Assembly: GCA_027946365.1 (NCBI GenBank)
Contig: JAPEUQ010000001.1
Location: 2,418,001-2,482,000 of the forward strand
DNA length: 64,000 nt
DNA from: Kalmusia sp. IMI 367209
Taxonomy: Eukaryota; Ascomycota; Dothideomycetes; Pleosporales; Didymosphaeriaceae
Direction of reading: 5' to 3'
Shown here: positions 22,697-32,826 of the stretch, piece after piece
Layout: each line of letters begins with the position of its first letter
Numbering within the stretch: position 1 is the first letter of the stretch
Translations under genes and position numbers: made by a program
The notes under the pieces: model-generated
Database searches by the model: none
Seen by the model: the letters and a program-made list of their open reading frames with translations, nothing else
What the model was told of the DNA's origin: nothing

Positions 22697-24394
22697 CTAC
22701 CACCGCCCCTTAAACCCCCGCGCACTAATCCCCTTCTCAAAAAGCGCATCCAACTCCCCATACGTCCTCCCCTTCGGTTCCGGTAATCTAAAGTACGCCC
22801 ACAGCACGACGAACCCACACGTTCCCGCCCAAAAGAAGGCGGTCCTGGCGCCCCAGTTCCAATTTGACTCCCCAAGCTGATAATTTGTCAACACATTAAC
22901 CACAATATTGCTCGTATTATACAGTGCCCTCGCCAACACAATAGTCTTCGCCTTCAGCCTCGTTGACGAAAGTTCGGAGATAAGAGAATAGGTGACGGGC
23001 CCGATGGTCAAATCATAGACGAAGACAAAGGCGATGAGGAGCCCGCCTATGGCCCAGTTAGAGGCGCGCGTGTGTGCGAAGGAGCAGCTGCCGACAATGA
23101 GAAGCAGAGTGAAGAGCGTGGTGGAGCCGAGGAGATGGATGGTGCGTCGGCCGAGTCGTTGCATGAGAGCCCAGGAGAGGGCGGTGCCAATCAGGCCAAG
23201 AGCGAGCGAGATGAGTGACATGTTGAAGGATTGGACGGTGGGGAGGCCGGCTTTTTGCATGAAGTATGCGCTGTGATGGGTGAGCATACTGTGAAGTGGA
23301 AGGGTATTAGTCACTCACAAATAGCCCATAATATTTTGTCCGCAGATAGTCTGCGCGATCCAGGTGAAGCATACGATCTCTGTGCGTCGGAGATCAGTGC
23401 CCTTGAATAAGTCAGACCACCGTGTTCCTGAGGACAACTCTTTCTCCATCTCGTTCGTATGCTCAATCATGGCGATTGTCTCGTCGGGGTTGAAGTTCGG
23501 GTTCTTTTCAGGGGAAGTAAGTCGAAGCAAAGCAGCGCGAGCCCCCTCTCGATCACCTTTGCGAACATGCCACCATGGACTCTCTGGAGCAAATAAGACA
23601 CCTGTTATGATAGGCAAGGGCCAGATCCACTGGATAGCAAAAGGAATTCGGTATGCCCATTGATCGTTGCGCGTGACGCAGCCGCGATTAACGCCGGCAG
23701 CTATGAATTGACCCATCACCCAGCACCTAACGTTGTCAATATTGAGCCGAGAAGAAGAAGAGAAGAAGTCTTACATGTTGACAAAAGTCGTCAGGATTGG
23801 CCTCAACTGGACGGGGCTGACTTCCGAAGCATACTGTGTTGTAAGAGTTTGAAACATTCCCCACGGGATACCACAGAACACTTCTCCGATGACCAAAGTT
23901 TGGACATTGGGCGCGAAGAATAGTATAAATATGAACGCGGTCATGGACACCAGCGCACCAATCATGGTCTTCCTATACCCGTAACGTTCACTAACAAAGC
24001 CGTTAATGATGAGGCCGATGACCTCTCCAGCCCGAGCTCCATTGGATCTACATCTGTCAGCTCAAGTATCGGCAGGTCATCTCACACCATGTCTGCCATC
24101 TTACAATGCACTTTGCCAGTTCGCTGGCACTGTCCATTTTCCAGTCGTCGGGTTTTGCTTTCCGTACTTCATATTAAACTGCGGACTGCCATACAAGCTT
24201 CCTAGCAGTGCAAGATCATAACCTTCCATGATCAAAGCACTGCTCAGCACAACTGACCAGCCTACTGCTTTCGGGTACAGCTTGATAGCGTCAAGTAGGG
24301 ACATTTGCTTCTCGTCGGCTGCGGCATGTTGAGCATCTTTGTTAGGAGCAATAAGATTTGTCGCGACAGGGTGCGCTTCAAGCTTTTCCGCCAT
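22697..24394 (-). CDS. MFS alpha-glucoside (maltose-type) permease
   Basis: Four exons, 24394-24105, 24047-23775, 23726-23319 and 23270-22697, with introns of 57, 48, 48 and short consensus ends, encode 514 aa. This is a 12-helix sugar porter. Visible signatures are MEGYDLALLGSLYG in helix 1, FVSERYGYRK (loop 2-3 motif), PESPWW after helix 6, GQNIMGY near helix 7, RLGRRT (loop 8-9), and LPEPKGRTYGELDALFEKG near the C-terminus. This pattern is that of fungal maltose/general alpha-glucoside:H+ symporters. For the third junction I used the AG at 23272-23271, because it gives GYFAYFMQKAG as in relatives. It is divergently paired with a cytosolic maltase, which supports maltose or a related alpha-glucoside as substrate. 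Confidence 0.9.
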
Positions 24395-25120
24395 GTTGAT
24401 GGTGTGGGAAAAAAGTAATGAAGATTTACTCTAGACAAAGGAACAAACGATCGCGCCATGCGAATTAAAGTAACCGGCAGGTTATATACGAGTTCAACCG
24501 ACGTCGGTAGAGTTGATCGTTACCCATTTGAGCCCAACTTTGATCCGGGGTACAGCACCCAGCCCAGCATCAGTATTCCTACATCGTCTAAGAAAGCCAA
24601 GCCAAAGCTTTTCATGTTTCGTAATATGTTATTTTTCTTCTTGCTCGACCGCTCTTATGAACAAATTTCTTCCTCGCAATGCGCATGTAGATAGACATTA
24701 TTCACATAGCTTCAAAAACGGCGCAGGGGAGGCACAGGAGCCGAGCCAGATCGTCAACGCCCAGCGACGAGGTGCTTCGGCGTGACTCGCAGAATGATGG
24801 AAACCTGCAAGCTAAAGCAGATACGACCGTTGCGGGTGATGTCGATCCGACAACTGGCCAACCAGAGATGTTCTTCCTACTACCCCACGTCGATTCTGGT
24901 GTGACCTCTATGGATCTTGAAATATCTAGCCTGATTTCATTACTCATTACGAATTTTTTAGACCTACTTTGAGTAGAGTCAGAGTCTGTCGTTATACGGA
25001 CACATTCTATCCCACCTCGCTTTCTTATGATTTCTGCTTGCATAGCAGCATATCCTGGAGAAACACAACACCATTTTCATCGATGCTGAACTCGCGCAAC
25101 ATTGCAAGAGCTTGTCGTCC
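24395..25120. promoter_or_regulatory. shared divergent promoter of permease and maltase
   Basis: This 726-nt spacer sits between the two divergent starts. It contains a perfect 12-bp palindrome at 24497-24508 (ACCGACGTCGGT, CCG-N4-CGG) about 100 nt upstream of the permease ATG. It also contains one CGG-N8-AGG match at 24719-24732, which fits the published AmyR-type consensus CGGN8(C/A)GG. One such match in a region of this size may be chance. Coordinate induction from this region is inferred from gene organisation. Confidence 0.5.
24497..24508. promoter_or_regulatory. 12-bp palindrome, candidate Zn2Cys6 site
   Basis: ACCGACGTCGGT is a perfect inverted repeat with everted CGG half-sites spaced by four bases, inside the shared permease/maltase promoter. 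The binding factor is unknown. Confidence 0.35.
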
Positions 25121-26878
25121 ATGTCTTCTCAAACGAGCTTTGGGACGCATAAGCGCATTTGGTGGAAAGAAGCTACCTTCTACCAGATATATCCCGCATC
25201 CTTCAAAGACAGCAATGGGGATGGCTGGGGAGATATTCCTGGAATCATCGAAAAGATCTCTTATATCGCATCACTAGGCGTCGATGCAGTATGGATTTCT
25301 CCAATGTTCGACTCGCCCCAGGTAGACATGGGCTACGACATCTCCAATTATGAAGCGGTATACGCACCGTATGGATCTGTCGAAGACGTAGAGGTGCTGA
25401 TCAGCGCATGTCATTCAAACAACATGAAGTTGATCCTCGACTTGGTGGTCAATCATACTAGTGACAAGCACGCTTGGTTCAAAGAAAGCAGGAGCTCGAG
25501 AGACAACCCGAAACGGGATTGGTATTTTTGGAAACCAGCAAAATACGATGCAAATGGGAACCGCATGCCTCCGACGAATTGGCGGAGCTACTTTGCAGGC
25601 GGTACGTGGACCTGGGACGAGCACACAGAAGAATACTACCTCCATCTATACGACAAGTCGCAGCCTGACCTTAACTGGGAGAACGAGGAATGTCGCCGTG
25701 CGATATACGACTCGGCTATGCGCTTCTGGCTAGATAAGGGCATTGATGGTTTCCGCGTGGATACAGTCAACAAGTATTCGAAGCACATCGACTTCGAGGA
25801 TGCTCCGATAACTGATCCGACAAACTTTGTGCAGCCTGCCGCACAGTTCTGGTGCAATGGACCGAGGATACACGAATTCATAAAGGAAATGAACACCGAT
25901 GTTTTGTCAAAGTACAAGACATACGATGGCGAGCCCGTCGTGACCGTGGGAGAACTTTCAATGACCCCGGACCCTGAGGATGTCCTCAGATACGTCAGTG
26001 CAAAGGAACGGGAGCTGGATATGGTTTTTCAATTCGATATTACACATCTCGGCCAGGGGCCCCCTGGAGGCAACAGTAAATACGACTTCGCTGAGTGGAA
26101 TCTATCGGAAATGAAGAAAATTGTCGAGAAGTGGCAGACGTTTATTGAGGGGACCGACGGGTGGACGACCGTCTTTTGCGAAAACCACGATAACGGAAGA
26201 AGCGTCTCTAGATTCGGAAATGACGCACCTGAGTGGAGGGAGAAGAGCGCGAATATGCTAGCAGTTTGCTTCGCAGCGCAATCGGGAACACTTTTCTTGT
26301 ATCAAGGACAAGAGCTAGGACTCGTTAATATGCCAAAGGGATGGAGCATCAATGAGTACAAGGATGTCGAGTCGATAAACTATTGGGAAGAGGCAGTGCG
26401 GTTATCAGAGGAAGGAACCGACCCAACGCGAAAAGAGCGCATAATGTATGGCCTACAGTTGATGGCTAGAGACCATGCTAGAATACCATTCCAATGGGAT
26501 TCGAGTGTGAATGGCGGCTTTTCGGACGGACAGCCGTGGATGCGCATTCATGATCTATACACCAAGGTCAACGCTGAATCTCAGGAGAAAGATGAGAATA
26601 GCGTACTGTCGATTTGGAAACACCTCCTACGGTTACGGAAAGAGTACAAGGACGTCTTCGTCTATGGCACCTTCGAGTTGTTAGATCTCGATAACCGAAC
26701 GACATTTGTGTACAAGAAACATTTTCAGGGCAGAACAGCACTCATAGCCCTCAATTTTACCACCGAGCCTCAACCACTCCCAGCGACGGATGATTTGAAG
26801 CTCCTGTTCAGCTCGTATGTTGAAGAAACGCATGGAATTTTGCAGCCGTACGAGGGACGAATCTATATTAGTTACTAG
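25121..26878 (+). CDS. GH13 alpha-glucosidase (maltase)
   Basis: A single exon of 585 aa starts at the ATG at 25121; the frame is open a little upstream but without another ATG. The length matches yeast maltase (584 aa). GH13 conserved regions are all present: DLVVNHTSD, GFRVDTVNK with nucleophile Asp214, VGEL with acid/base Glu278, and ENHDNGR with transition-state Asp357. QPDLNW is also present. The residue after the nucleophile is Thr215. In the maltase/isomaltase group Thr or Ala there goes with alpha-1,4 specificity and Val with alpha-1,6, so maltase activity is the better call. There is no signal peptide, so the enzyme is cytosolic and acts on sugar imported by the divergent permease. 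Confidence 0.94.
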   Translation: MSSQTSFGTHKRIWWKEATFYQIYPASFKDSNGDGWGDIPGIIEKISYIASLGVDAVWISPMFDSPQVDMGYDISNYEAVYAPYGSVEDVEVLISACHSNNMKLILDLVVNHTSDKHAWFKESRSSRDNPKRDWYFWKPAKYDANGNRMPPTNWRSYFAGGTWTWDEHTEEYYLHLYDKSQPDLNWENEECRRAIYDSAMRFWLDKGIDGFRVDTVNKYSKHIDFEDAPITDPTNFVQPAAQFWCNGPRIHEFIKEMNTDVLSKYKTYDGEPVVTVGELSMTPDPEDVLRYVSAKERELDMVFQFDITHLGQGPPGGNSKYDFAEWNLSEMKKIVEKWQTFIEGTDGWTTVFCENHDNGRSVSRFGNDAPEWREKSANMLAVCFAAQSGTLFLYQGQELGLVNMPKGWSINEYKDVESINYWEEAVRLSEEGTDPTRKERIMYGLQLMARDHARIPFQWDSSVNGGFSDGQPWMRIHDLYTKVNAESQEKDENSVLSIWKHLLRLRKEYKDVFVYGTFELLDLDNRTTFVYKKHFQGRTALIALNFTTEPQPLPATDDLKLLFSSYVEETHGILQPYEGRIYISY

Positions 26879-26889
26879 GGGTATCGTAG

Positions 26890-27858
26890 CTACCATCTAA
26901 TCAATGGCATGGCATTGTATAGTTCATCAAACTCCCGCCCTATCCAACCTCCAGTCTTTCCTCCTCTTCCCACTATACCGAGGCTGCCTGCCAACCAAAT
27001 ACCCGTCAAGACTGCGGAGAGAGCATTGATGCCGTACCAACGCCTCTTCTTAGTCAAATGCCTTCTTGACTCCGTCTCTTTGACCTGGGGGGGTGAGAGT
27101 CCCAACCACTTAGCCCATCCCCACACAAAATGCCAGGTACCTATTCCTACCAGTGCTGTGAACCCTGCGAATGACACGATGGGATGCAAAGCAAATCCGT
27201 GGCTGACGTAGGACAGACTAATCATCGAGTTATCACCATGCATGTATGGTGGTAGTATCCTCGTGCTCCACAAGTGAAACCCTGCCAGCGGGATCAAGGC
27301 GTAACCTAATGCGCTCGTTCCGCTCAAGGTAGGCCATGGGATGGTTCTCCTGTCTCGTTGTGTCTCGGCGCCGTATCGTTTCAGTGCTTGGTGTCTTCGG
27401 TAGAAGCGTAGCGAAATGCCAGAGGCTATGTGCGCAATCAGTGGGAGGGCAACGACGATCGGCTCGGCTAGGCCAGACTGATAGTATGGCCGGGTGAGCA
27501 GGAGATAGCGGTTGCTCTCGGGTACGGATCGCGTGAAGAGTGGTATTATGGCCGTGTTTGCGACGTGGAAGGAAGCGAAGACGGAAAAGGCGTATGAGGA
27601 GTACTTTTGCACTCGTGTGACTGCGCACTTGTAAGTTGGTACGCCGGAGCAATGTAATAAAGAGAGCATACGGTAGTAGGCCGGCCCATGGTTTCCCAAT
27701 CCCAAGGTCGTCGCCCTTGGCGCAGGCCGTGACGGAAAGTAGCCTTCTTTAAATTCGACGGGTGTTTCTTCCACAGGCGAGGGCTCGACTTCAGTCAGGC
27801 CCATGACGCCGCCCTCTTCATCTAGCACGGAAGGCAGCTCGTGTCCTTTCTCCGCCAT
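26890..27858 (-). CDS. MCP1: Mcp1-like mitochondrial membrane protein
   Basis: Two exons, 27858-27672 and 27620-26890 (intron 51 nt, GTATGC...GCAG), give 305 aa, close to yeast Mcp1 (302 aa). The splice yields YYLTRVQKYSSYAFSVF, a hallmark at the start of the membrane domain. Further family segments are HVANTAIIPL, LIAHIASGISLRF, GYALIPLAGFHLWSTRILP and GIGTWHFVWGWAKWLG, with several conserved His residues in helices. Mcp1 is an outer-membrane mitochondrial adapter that recruits Vps13 and bypasses loss of the ER-mitochondria encounter structure in yeast. The ATG at 27858 is the first in frame; upstream codons have no ATG. Its stop lies 12 nt from the maltase stop, so the two genes converge very tightly. 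Confidence 0.88.
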   Translation of the reverse strand: MAEKGHELPSVLDEEGGVMGLTEVEPSPVEETPVEFKEGYFPSRPAPRATTLGLGNHGPAYYRMLSLLHCSGVPTYKCAVTRVQKYSSYAFSVFASFHVANTAIIPLFTRSVPESNRYLLLTRPYYQSGLAEPIVVALPLIAHIASGISLRFYRRHQALKRYGAETQRDRRTIPWPTLSGTSALGYALIPLAGFHLWSTRILPPYMHGDNSMISLSYVSHGFALHPIVSFAGFTALVGIGTWHFVWGWAKWLGLSPPQVKETESRRHLTKKRRWYGINALSAVLTGIWLAGSLGIVGRGGKTGGWIGREFDELYNAMPLIRW

Positions 27859-28128
27859 GCTCGCTGTGCTGGAGGGTACGTGTCGCAATGCTGACTTTCT
27901 CCGTCACAAAACAGGATGACGTTGATTCGAGGAGAGCGGCGTGGGGTCTGTGCAGCGCAGGGGGGCCGGGGTTCTGTGCCGCGGCTCGTCTTTCGCCATA
28001 CGCGATGCGCGATCCGCTTTCTGTTGTAAGAGCCTCACCACTTGCACGATCCGGCTTGCGTCGGCGCAACCTCGAATTACTATTCACCAACATCTTCCGC
28101 ATAGCCGTAGCCACTCTCACCAGACATC

Positions 28129-28822
28129 ATGCCTCCAGTTAAGATCCCCACCTTCACTCGAACCCTTTCCATCCTGACCAACCCAGCGCAATGCTCCCCT
28201 CCCCAATGCCGTCAACCTCTTCAACTGCGCAATCTGCGACAAGGGCTACCCGCGCCAAACCGACTATGAGAATCACCTGCGCTCCTACGATCACAACCAC
28301 CGCCAGCGCCTCGCCGAGATGAAGAAGCTGACCGCCGCTAACGAAGGCGACAGCGCCCGCTCGTCCAAAGGCCCCCTCGACATGCGCAGTATATCTTTGG
28401 GAGACACCGGTAAGAAACAAGGCTTAGGATCGCGCTTCAAGAAAATTGGCGGCGCGCCAGCGGCGGCGGCAACGGCAGGAGGACGGTTCAAGAAGGTGGG
28501 CGTTGCTGTTGGGGAGACGAAAGAGGGAGAGGGAGAGAAGACGAAGAAAAGCGAGGTGAAAGAGGCGAGTTTGAAGTCTGATATAGTGCCCCTCGATAAG
28601 GAGCCGTCGGTAGCAGTTACTGATACCGAGGGTGAGACACAGGTTGAATCGAAGCAGGATGACGATGTAGTCATGATTGACTGTAATGAGGATGAAGCCA
28701 TCACTTGGGAAGAATATGATTTCACCAAGCCGTCGGGCTGCGACCACACGAATTGTCCGGGTTGCGTGGCGCCTGAGGGTCTGGTTTATGAGGACGGCTG
28801 GTTGGTACTGAGTTCTGCTTGA
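28129..28822 (+). CDS. C2H2 zinc-finger protein with tiny first exon
   Basis: Model: exon 1 28129-28137 (ATG CCT CCA), intron 28138-28186 (49 nt, GTTAAG donor, CTGACC branch point, CCAG), exon 2 28187-28822, giving 214 aa. The finger reads FNCAICDKGYPRQTDYENH, then LRSYDHNHRQRL. This is the CxxC...HxxxxxH type with the SYDH-xH-xQRL extension also found in GPATCH8-like proteins. The middle is Lys/Ala/Gly-rich and basic. The C-terminus is acidic, with ITWEEYDFTKPSGCDHTNCPGC carrying a second set of Cys/His. Without the intron the ATG frame stops early and the finger has no start codon, which is why I favour the model. The role is likely nuclear and RNA- or DNA-associated. Its start is 270 nt from the divergent Mcp1 gene. 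Confidence 0.7.
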
Positions 28823-30240
28823 ATTTGACCGACACACACAATTCCTTCATGCATAGCGCCGGCGTACGGAATCATTATGGATACAGGCAATAGCCCTTTA
28901 GATACCCCCAGAGCATCCCAAAAAGTAAAAATAAAAGTCAATCATGTTCACGTTCAGCAGTATTGATCGACATGTAAATGATGACCGTTTATATTAAGTA
29001 TACCTTGGCCCACAATGCGTCTCCCAGCCTTAGTCTTATTACTGAAGACTGTTACCCCTCACCACCCCAATCCCTCCTCTTCCACAAAGTCATACACGAA
29101 AACTTGCTCTAGCAGTGGGTCTGTCTCTTCCTACACGGTATCAGCAACAAATATCCATCCCATCCCATCGCATCGCATCCTCATCAGACCCACATACCTT
29201 CAACCTATCATGTCCTTCCCCAGCATCAAACTTCCTTCTCGCATCATCATTCTACTGTACATTAGCCCTATAAAACAACCGCTACACAAAAAAACACCTT
29301 AAACTTAACCACGAACCCGGTATCCCACCCTTTCTCCCTCTTAACATTGGTCAAATTGAGCGGCGTGTTCAACGGCTTGCCCCCTCTCGGTTTCTCACAC
29401 AGGAGATCCTCATGCTGCGCATATAGATCCAGGACTGATTAAAAGGAAGCGTATAGTTAGCTCAAGTGGCATCCAGGGATCGGTATCACTCACACGCGCG
29501 CGTGCGGTCCCCCTTCTGTTCAGCCGTGACGGAAGCGTAAAACTTGAAGCACGCAATGCGCGTTACGGGAGCGGTATTTGATTGCGCCATATGTTCGATT
29601 GACGATCTTGCTGTAGGCCAGATATTCCAGCAGCATGTGTAGTGGCAGGCTCTCTTGGGTTGCACCCGAGCGGAGACCCGGGGCCCTTGTGATACCATGG
29701 TTTTGCCAGCATCTGCATCCGCATCACGAGCCCGGAGGGTCGAACGTCGTAGTTCACAACGGTGAAGTAACAGTGCATAAGTGCAGGAGAGGTATTACGC
29801 CCTATGTTGGGTAAATATAGCGGCCGTCCCAATACCAACAGATATCCAACCATAACGTCACTACTAGCATGCATTCGCATTCACATTTCGTTACCAAGGT
29901 GACGATACGAAATCTAGTCATATATCATTCGCAATTAGAGAAAACTTCAGCATATACACGAGGTATGAGATGATTAGATACCTCGTCTACACCTAGTTTA
30001 ATAACATCAAAAGCTTCTCCATGTAAAAGGACCGATCAAAGAGCCACAACCGATACCAACCAAGATACTGCTCGAAAATTGTGATCAAGGGTAGAGAAAG
30101 CAGCATCTTATATCCTATCGATAGAAAAATGTTCGTGTCGGGACAATGACTCTGTTATCTTATGATATTGCTACACTATATCTCTGTGCAAGCAAGTCCG
30201 GTTTGAGGATAAATACAAGCTAGAGGAACCCGGCTAGATT
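28823..30240. other. intergenic, convergent 3' ends, about 1.4 kb
   Basis: This lies between the C2H2 gene and the Prp4 kinase gene, whose 3' ends face each other. Short frames between 29000 and 29880 carry no domain and no convincing splice partner. Nothing else is seen. Confidence 0.5.
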
Positions 30241-32826
30241 TCAACGCCGGAACGCAGCTACAGGTCGCTTTACCATGGGTGGTTTGACAACCGATGTCCT
30301 TGGCACCAACTTCGGTTGAGGGAAAAACTTGTGGGAGAGCGCTTCCTTTGGGTGCATACGCTTCTCAGGGTTGAAATTCAAACAGGCGGCTAGGAGATCA
30401 GCAAAGTCGTTCAGCTCGTTCGCAGTCGGTCCGCCTGTAGTGATACCGCGAGTGGCATCGTTGACTCGGCTTCTTAGATCGCGAGGGATTTTCTTCTGTT
30501 GTTCAATCTTTCGAATCGAGACCTGGTTTTAGTCAGCAATATGAGTAGGTCTCAGAAAAACTGTACACACCTTGCCATGTTGATCCACCTCTTGGCTGAT
30601 GAATTTTAGTGGTGGTCCTGCCTCGAAGTGTTCTAAAACGTTCTGCAGAAGTCCTTTCTTGAGCAGCTTCTCAGTTGGCCAGCCAAGGCAGTCCATGAAA
30701 GCCTTGATCATCTGGTTATTCGTGCGACCTGTGAAAAGGATCTTGCCCGTCCATAGCTCATAGATAGTGCAGCCGATCGCCCACATGTCGATACCGTATC
30801 CAATTTCCAATCCTAGTATGATCTCGGGGGCACGATAGAAGCGACTGACGAGATACTCCGTACGCTCCATGACATCCCTCTTGTCCACAGCCGTCCCAAA
30901 ATCACAGAGCTTGATCGTCTTTTTATCCGGAGAGACCAGAATATTGTCAGGTTTCAGATCGCAGTGGACAACTTGGCAACTTTGAAGATGCTGCAGTCCG
31001 ACAAACATCTGACGAGAATAGCTCCTTACGGCTTGCAACGAAAGCCCGTGGCCGTTCGTATCTTCCTTCAACAGATCCCGCAAATTCTTCGACATGTGCT
31101 CGAACACGGCACACAAGTGTCCTTTGTGGTCGAAAGAGCTAAGTAACCGGATCACATGTCGTTTGTCTTGAGGATCTGCGTCATTAACTTTGCGAACGAA
31201 ATCCATCTCCTTTTGGCTTGCCTTCCTCATGAGATCGTTCCTCCGAATCATTTTGATTGCGACAAGCTTGTGGTTATTATCGTCATCTTGTATCGAAGTG
31301 TCTTCGGCTTGCGCGACGTTTGCGAAAACACCTCGACCAAGATTTTTGATCATCCTGTAGCGGCCGCCGTTGACAAGCTCATTTGCAATAAGCTTGTAAT
31401 AGCCTTCGGCATCATCCCAATTATCGAGAAGCTTTTCGTCCAGTACAGTGCCCTTGGCATTGTCAACCACTTCTTCTGCAACCTCTGCCTCAGCTTCGTT
31501 CTCTTCATCATCGTCGAAATCAAACATGTCAAATTCCTTCTTTTGCTGCTTGACTGGAGCTGCCTTCTCTGCAGGTAATGTTGAGAGTAACTTAGGGTCG
31601 GTTTCGTTGTAGGCATCTGACGGAAGTTCTGATAGGCGGGCTTTTCGGGCGGCACGGTCGCGATCATCGAGCATATCTTTGGTCGGATCGTAATCTGCTG
31701 CGGATGGACTATGTGCTGATGGGCTGTTTTCTTCGCTAACTAGACCCTGTTTGTCAATTACCATGACATCAGGAGATGCAGGTACGGACTCTAAGTCGCC
31801 TATGCGAGGAGAGCCTGCAGGTGAAATTGGGCTGTCGGTCGTTGCTATAGGTGATGCGAGATTCGGAGTCGTGCTTTCGGAAGCATTAGCAAGAAGCGCT
31901 TGATGAAGTAAATTGTCCTTTGCCTTTTCCTTTTCGGCATTTGCTCGTATAGCGGCCCACCTGCGTCGCTTCTCCTCGCGAGTCTCTTGCGCTGGCGCTT
32001 TATCCTGGACGAGCTTAACAGAGTAGCCATGCTCCTCTTCTGGTTGTGTCCTGTATGAGTACATTAGCAAGGTGTTGTGCTTATTTGATGGAAGATCAAC
32101 TAACATTTCAACATCTTTGTCCGCGACTGGCTTGAGGGTGGAAGCAGCGTGTGACTTGTCAGGGAGTCGACCGTTCTGCCTCTCTTCTCGAAAAGCATGA
32201 TCACGTTGGGGAAGATTTCTACCATTTGACCGCGTCTGTTCTGCTAGGCGTAGGTGCTCCCGGAAATCGGGGATGGCGGGCGCATGATCGTTATCGGCAT
32301 ACGAGAGGGGCTTCAAAGGCCTATGATCGTTATAAGGACCAGACTGACGTGAAGCAGTCCGACTATCGTCCAAATGCGATTTGGGTCGATGGTCGTTGTG
32401 TCTGTTACGATCAGTATGATGGCGCTTGTCCGGTCGGACACCGCGTGGCGGTGAAGCTTTGCGCTTGTTGTGCGATCGAGAATCGTTGGCTCCATGGCGT
32501 CCGCTGCCTCTCCCATGGCGGAATGGTGAGGGTGACCGCGAGATATCTCGCTTAGCTCGGTATGGTGAGGGTGAGCGAGTGTGCTGCCTGCGATAGGGAG
32601 AAGGTGAGCGGCTTAGTGCTCGATGACTGTAGCCTGTCCTATTTAGCATCTTTTGTCGCGGCCCACAGCAACTTGGAAACACACCATATTCATCCGAAGC
32701 TCCGTCCCCGCCAAAAACCCTGCTTGAGTCGTTAATCGTACGTTCGCCGGGCTGGTTGATGCTGTTTGCCTTCTGCTGGTGTTCGACGACTTCTCCTTCC
32801 GATGCCGAGCTCGCGCCGGAAGCCAT
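30241..32826 (-). CDS. prp4: Prp4-type dual-specificity splicing kinase
   Basis: The ATG is at 32826. The last intron (30570-30523, 48 nt, GTGTGT...CCAG) joins to exon 30522-30241. A 54-nt segment at 32104-32051 has good intron ends (GTTAGT, CTAAT, ACAG) and no stop. If spliced the protein is 827 aa, otherwise 845. The N-terminal half is Arg/Ser-rich with SPSPYR repeats, as in PRPF4B/Prp4. The kinase domain starts near residue 475: NLGRGVFANV loop, VAIKMIRRND, HCDLKPDN at about 604, DFG, and SRFYRAPEIILG. Prp4 phosphorylates U5/tri-snRNP proteins for spliceosome activation, which suits an intron-rich genome. The kinase domain ends in ACLNFNPEKRMHPKEALSH. Confidence 0.92.
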
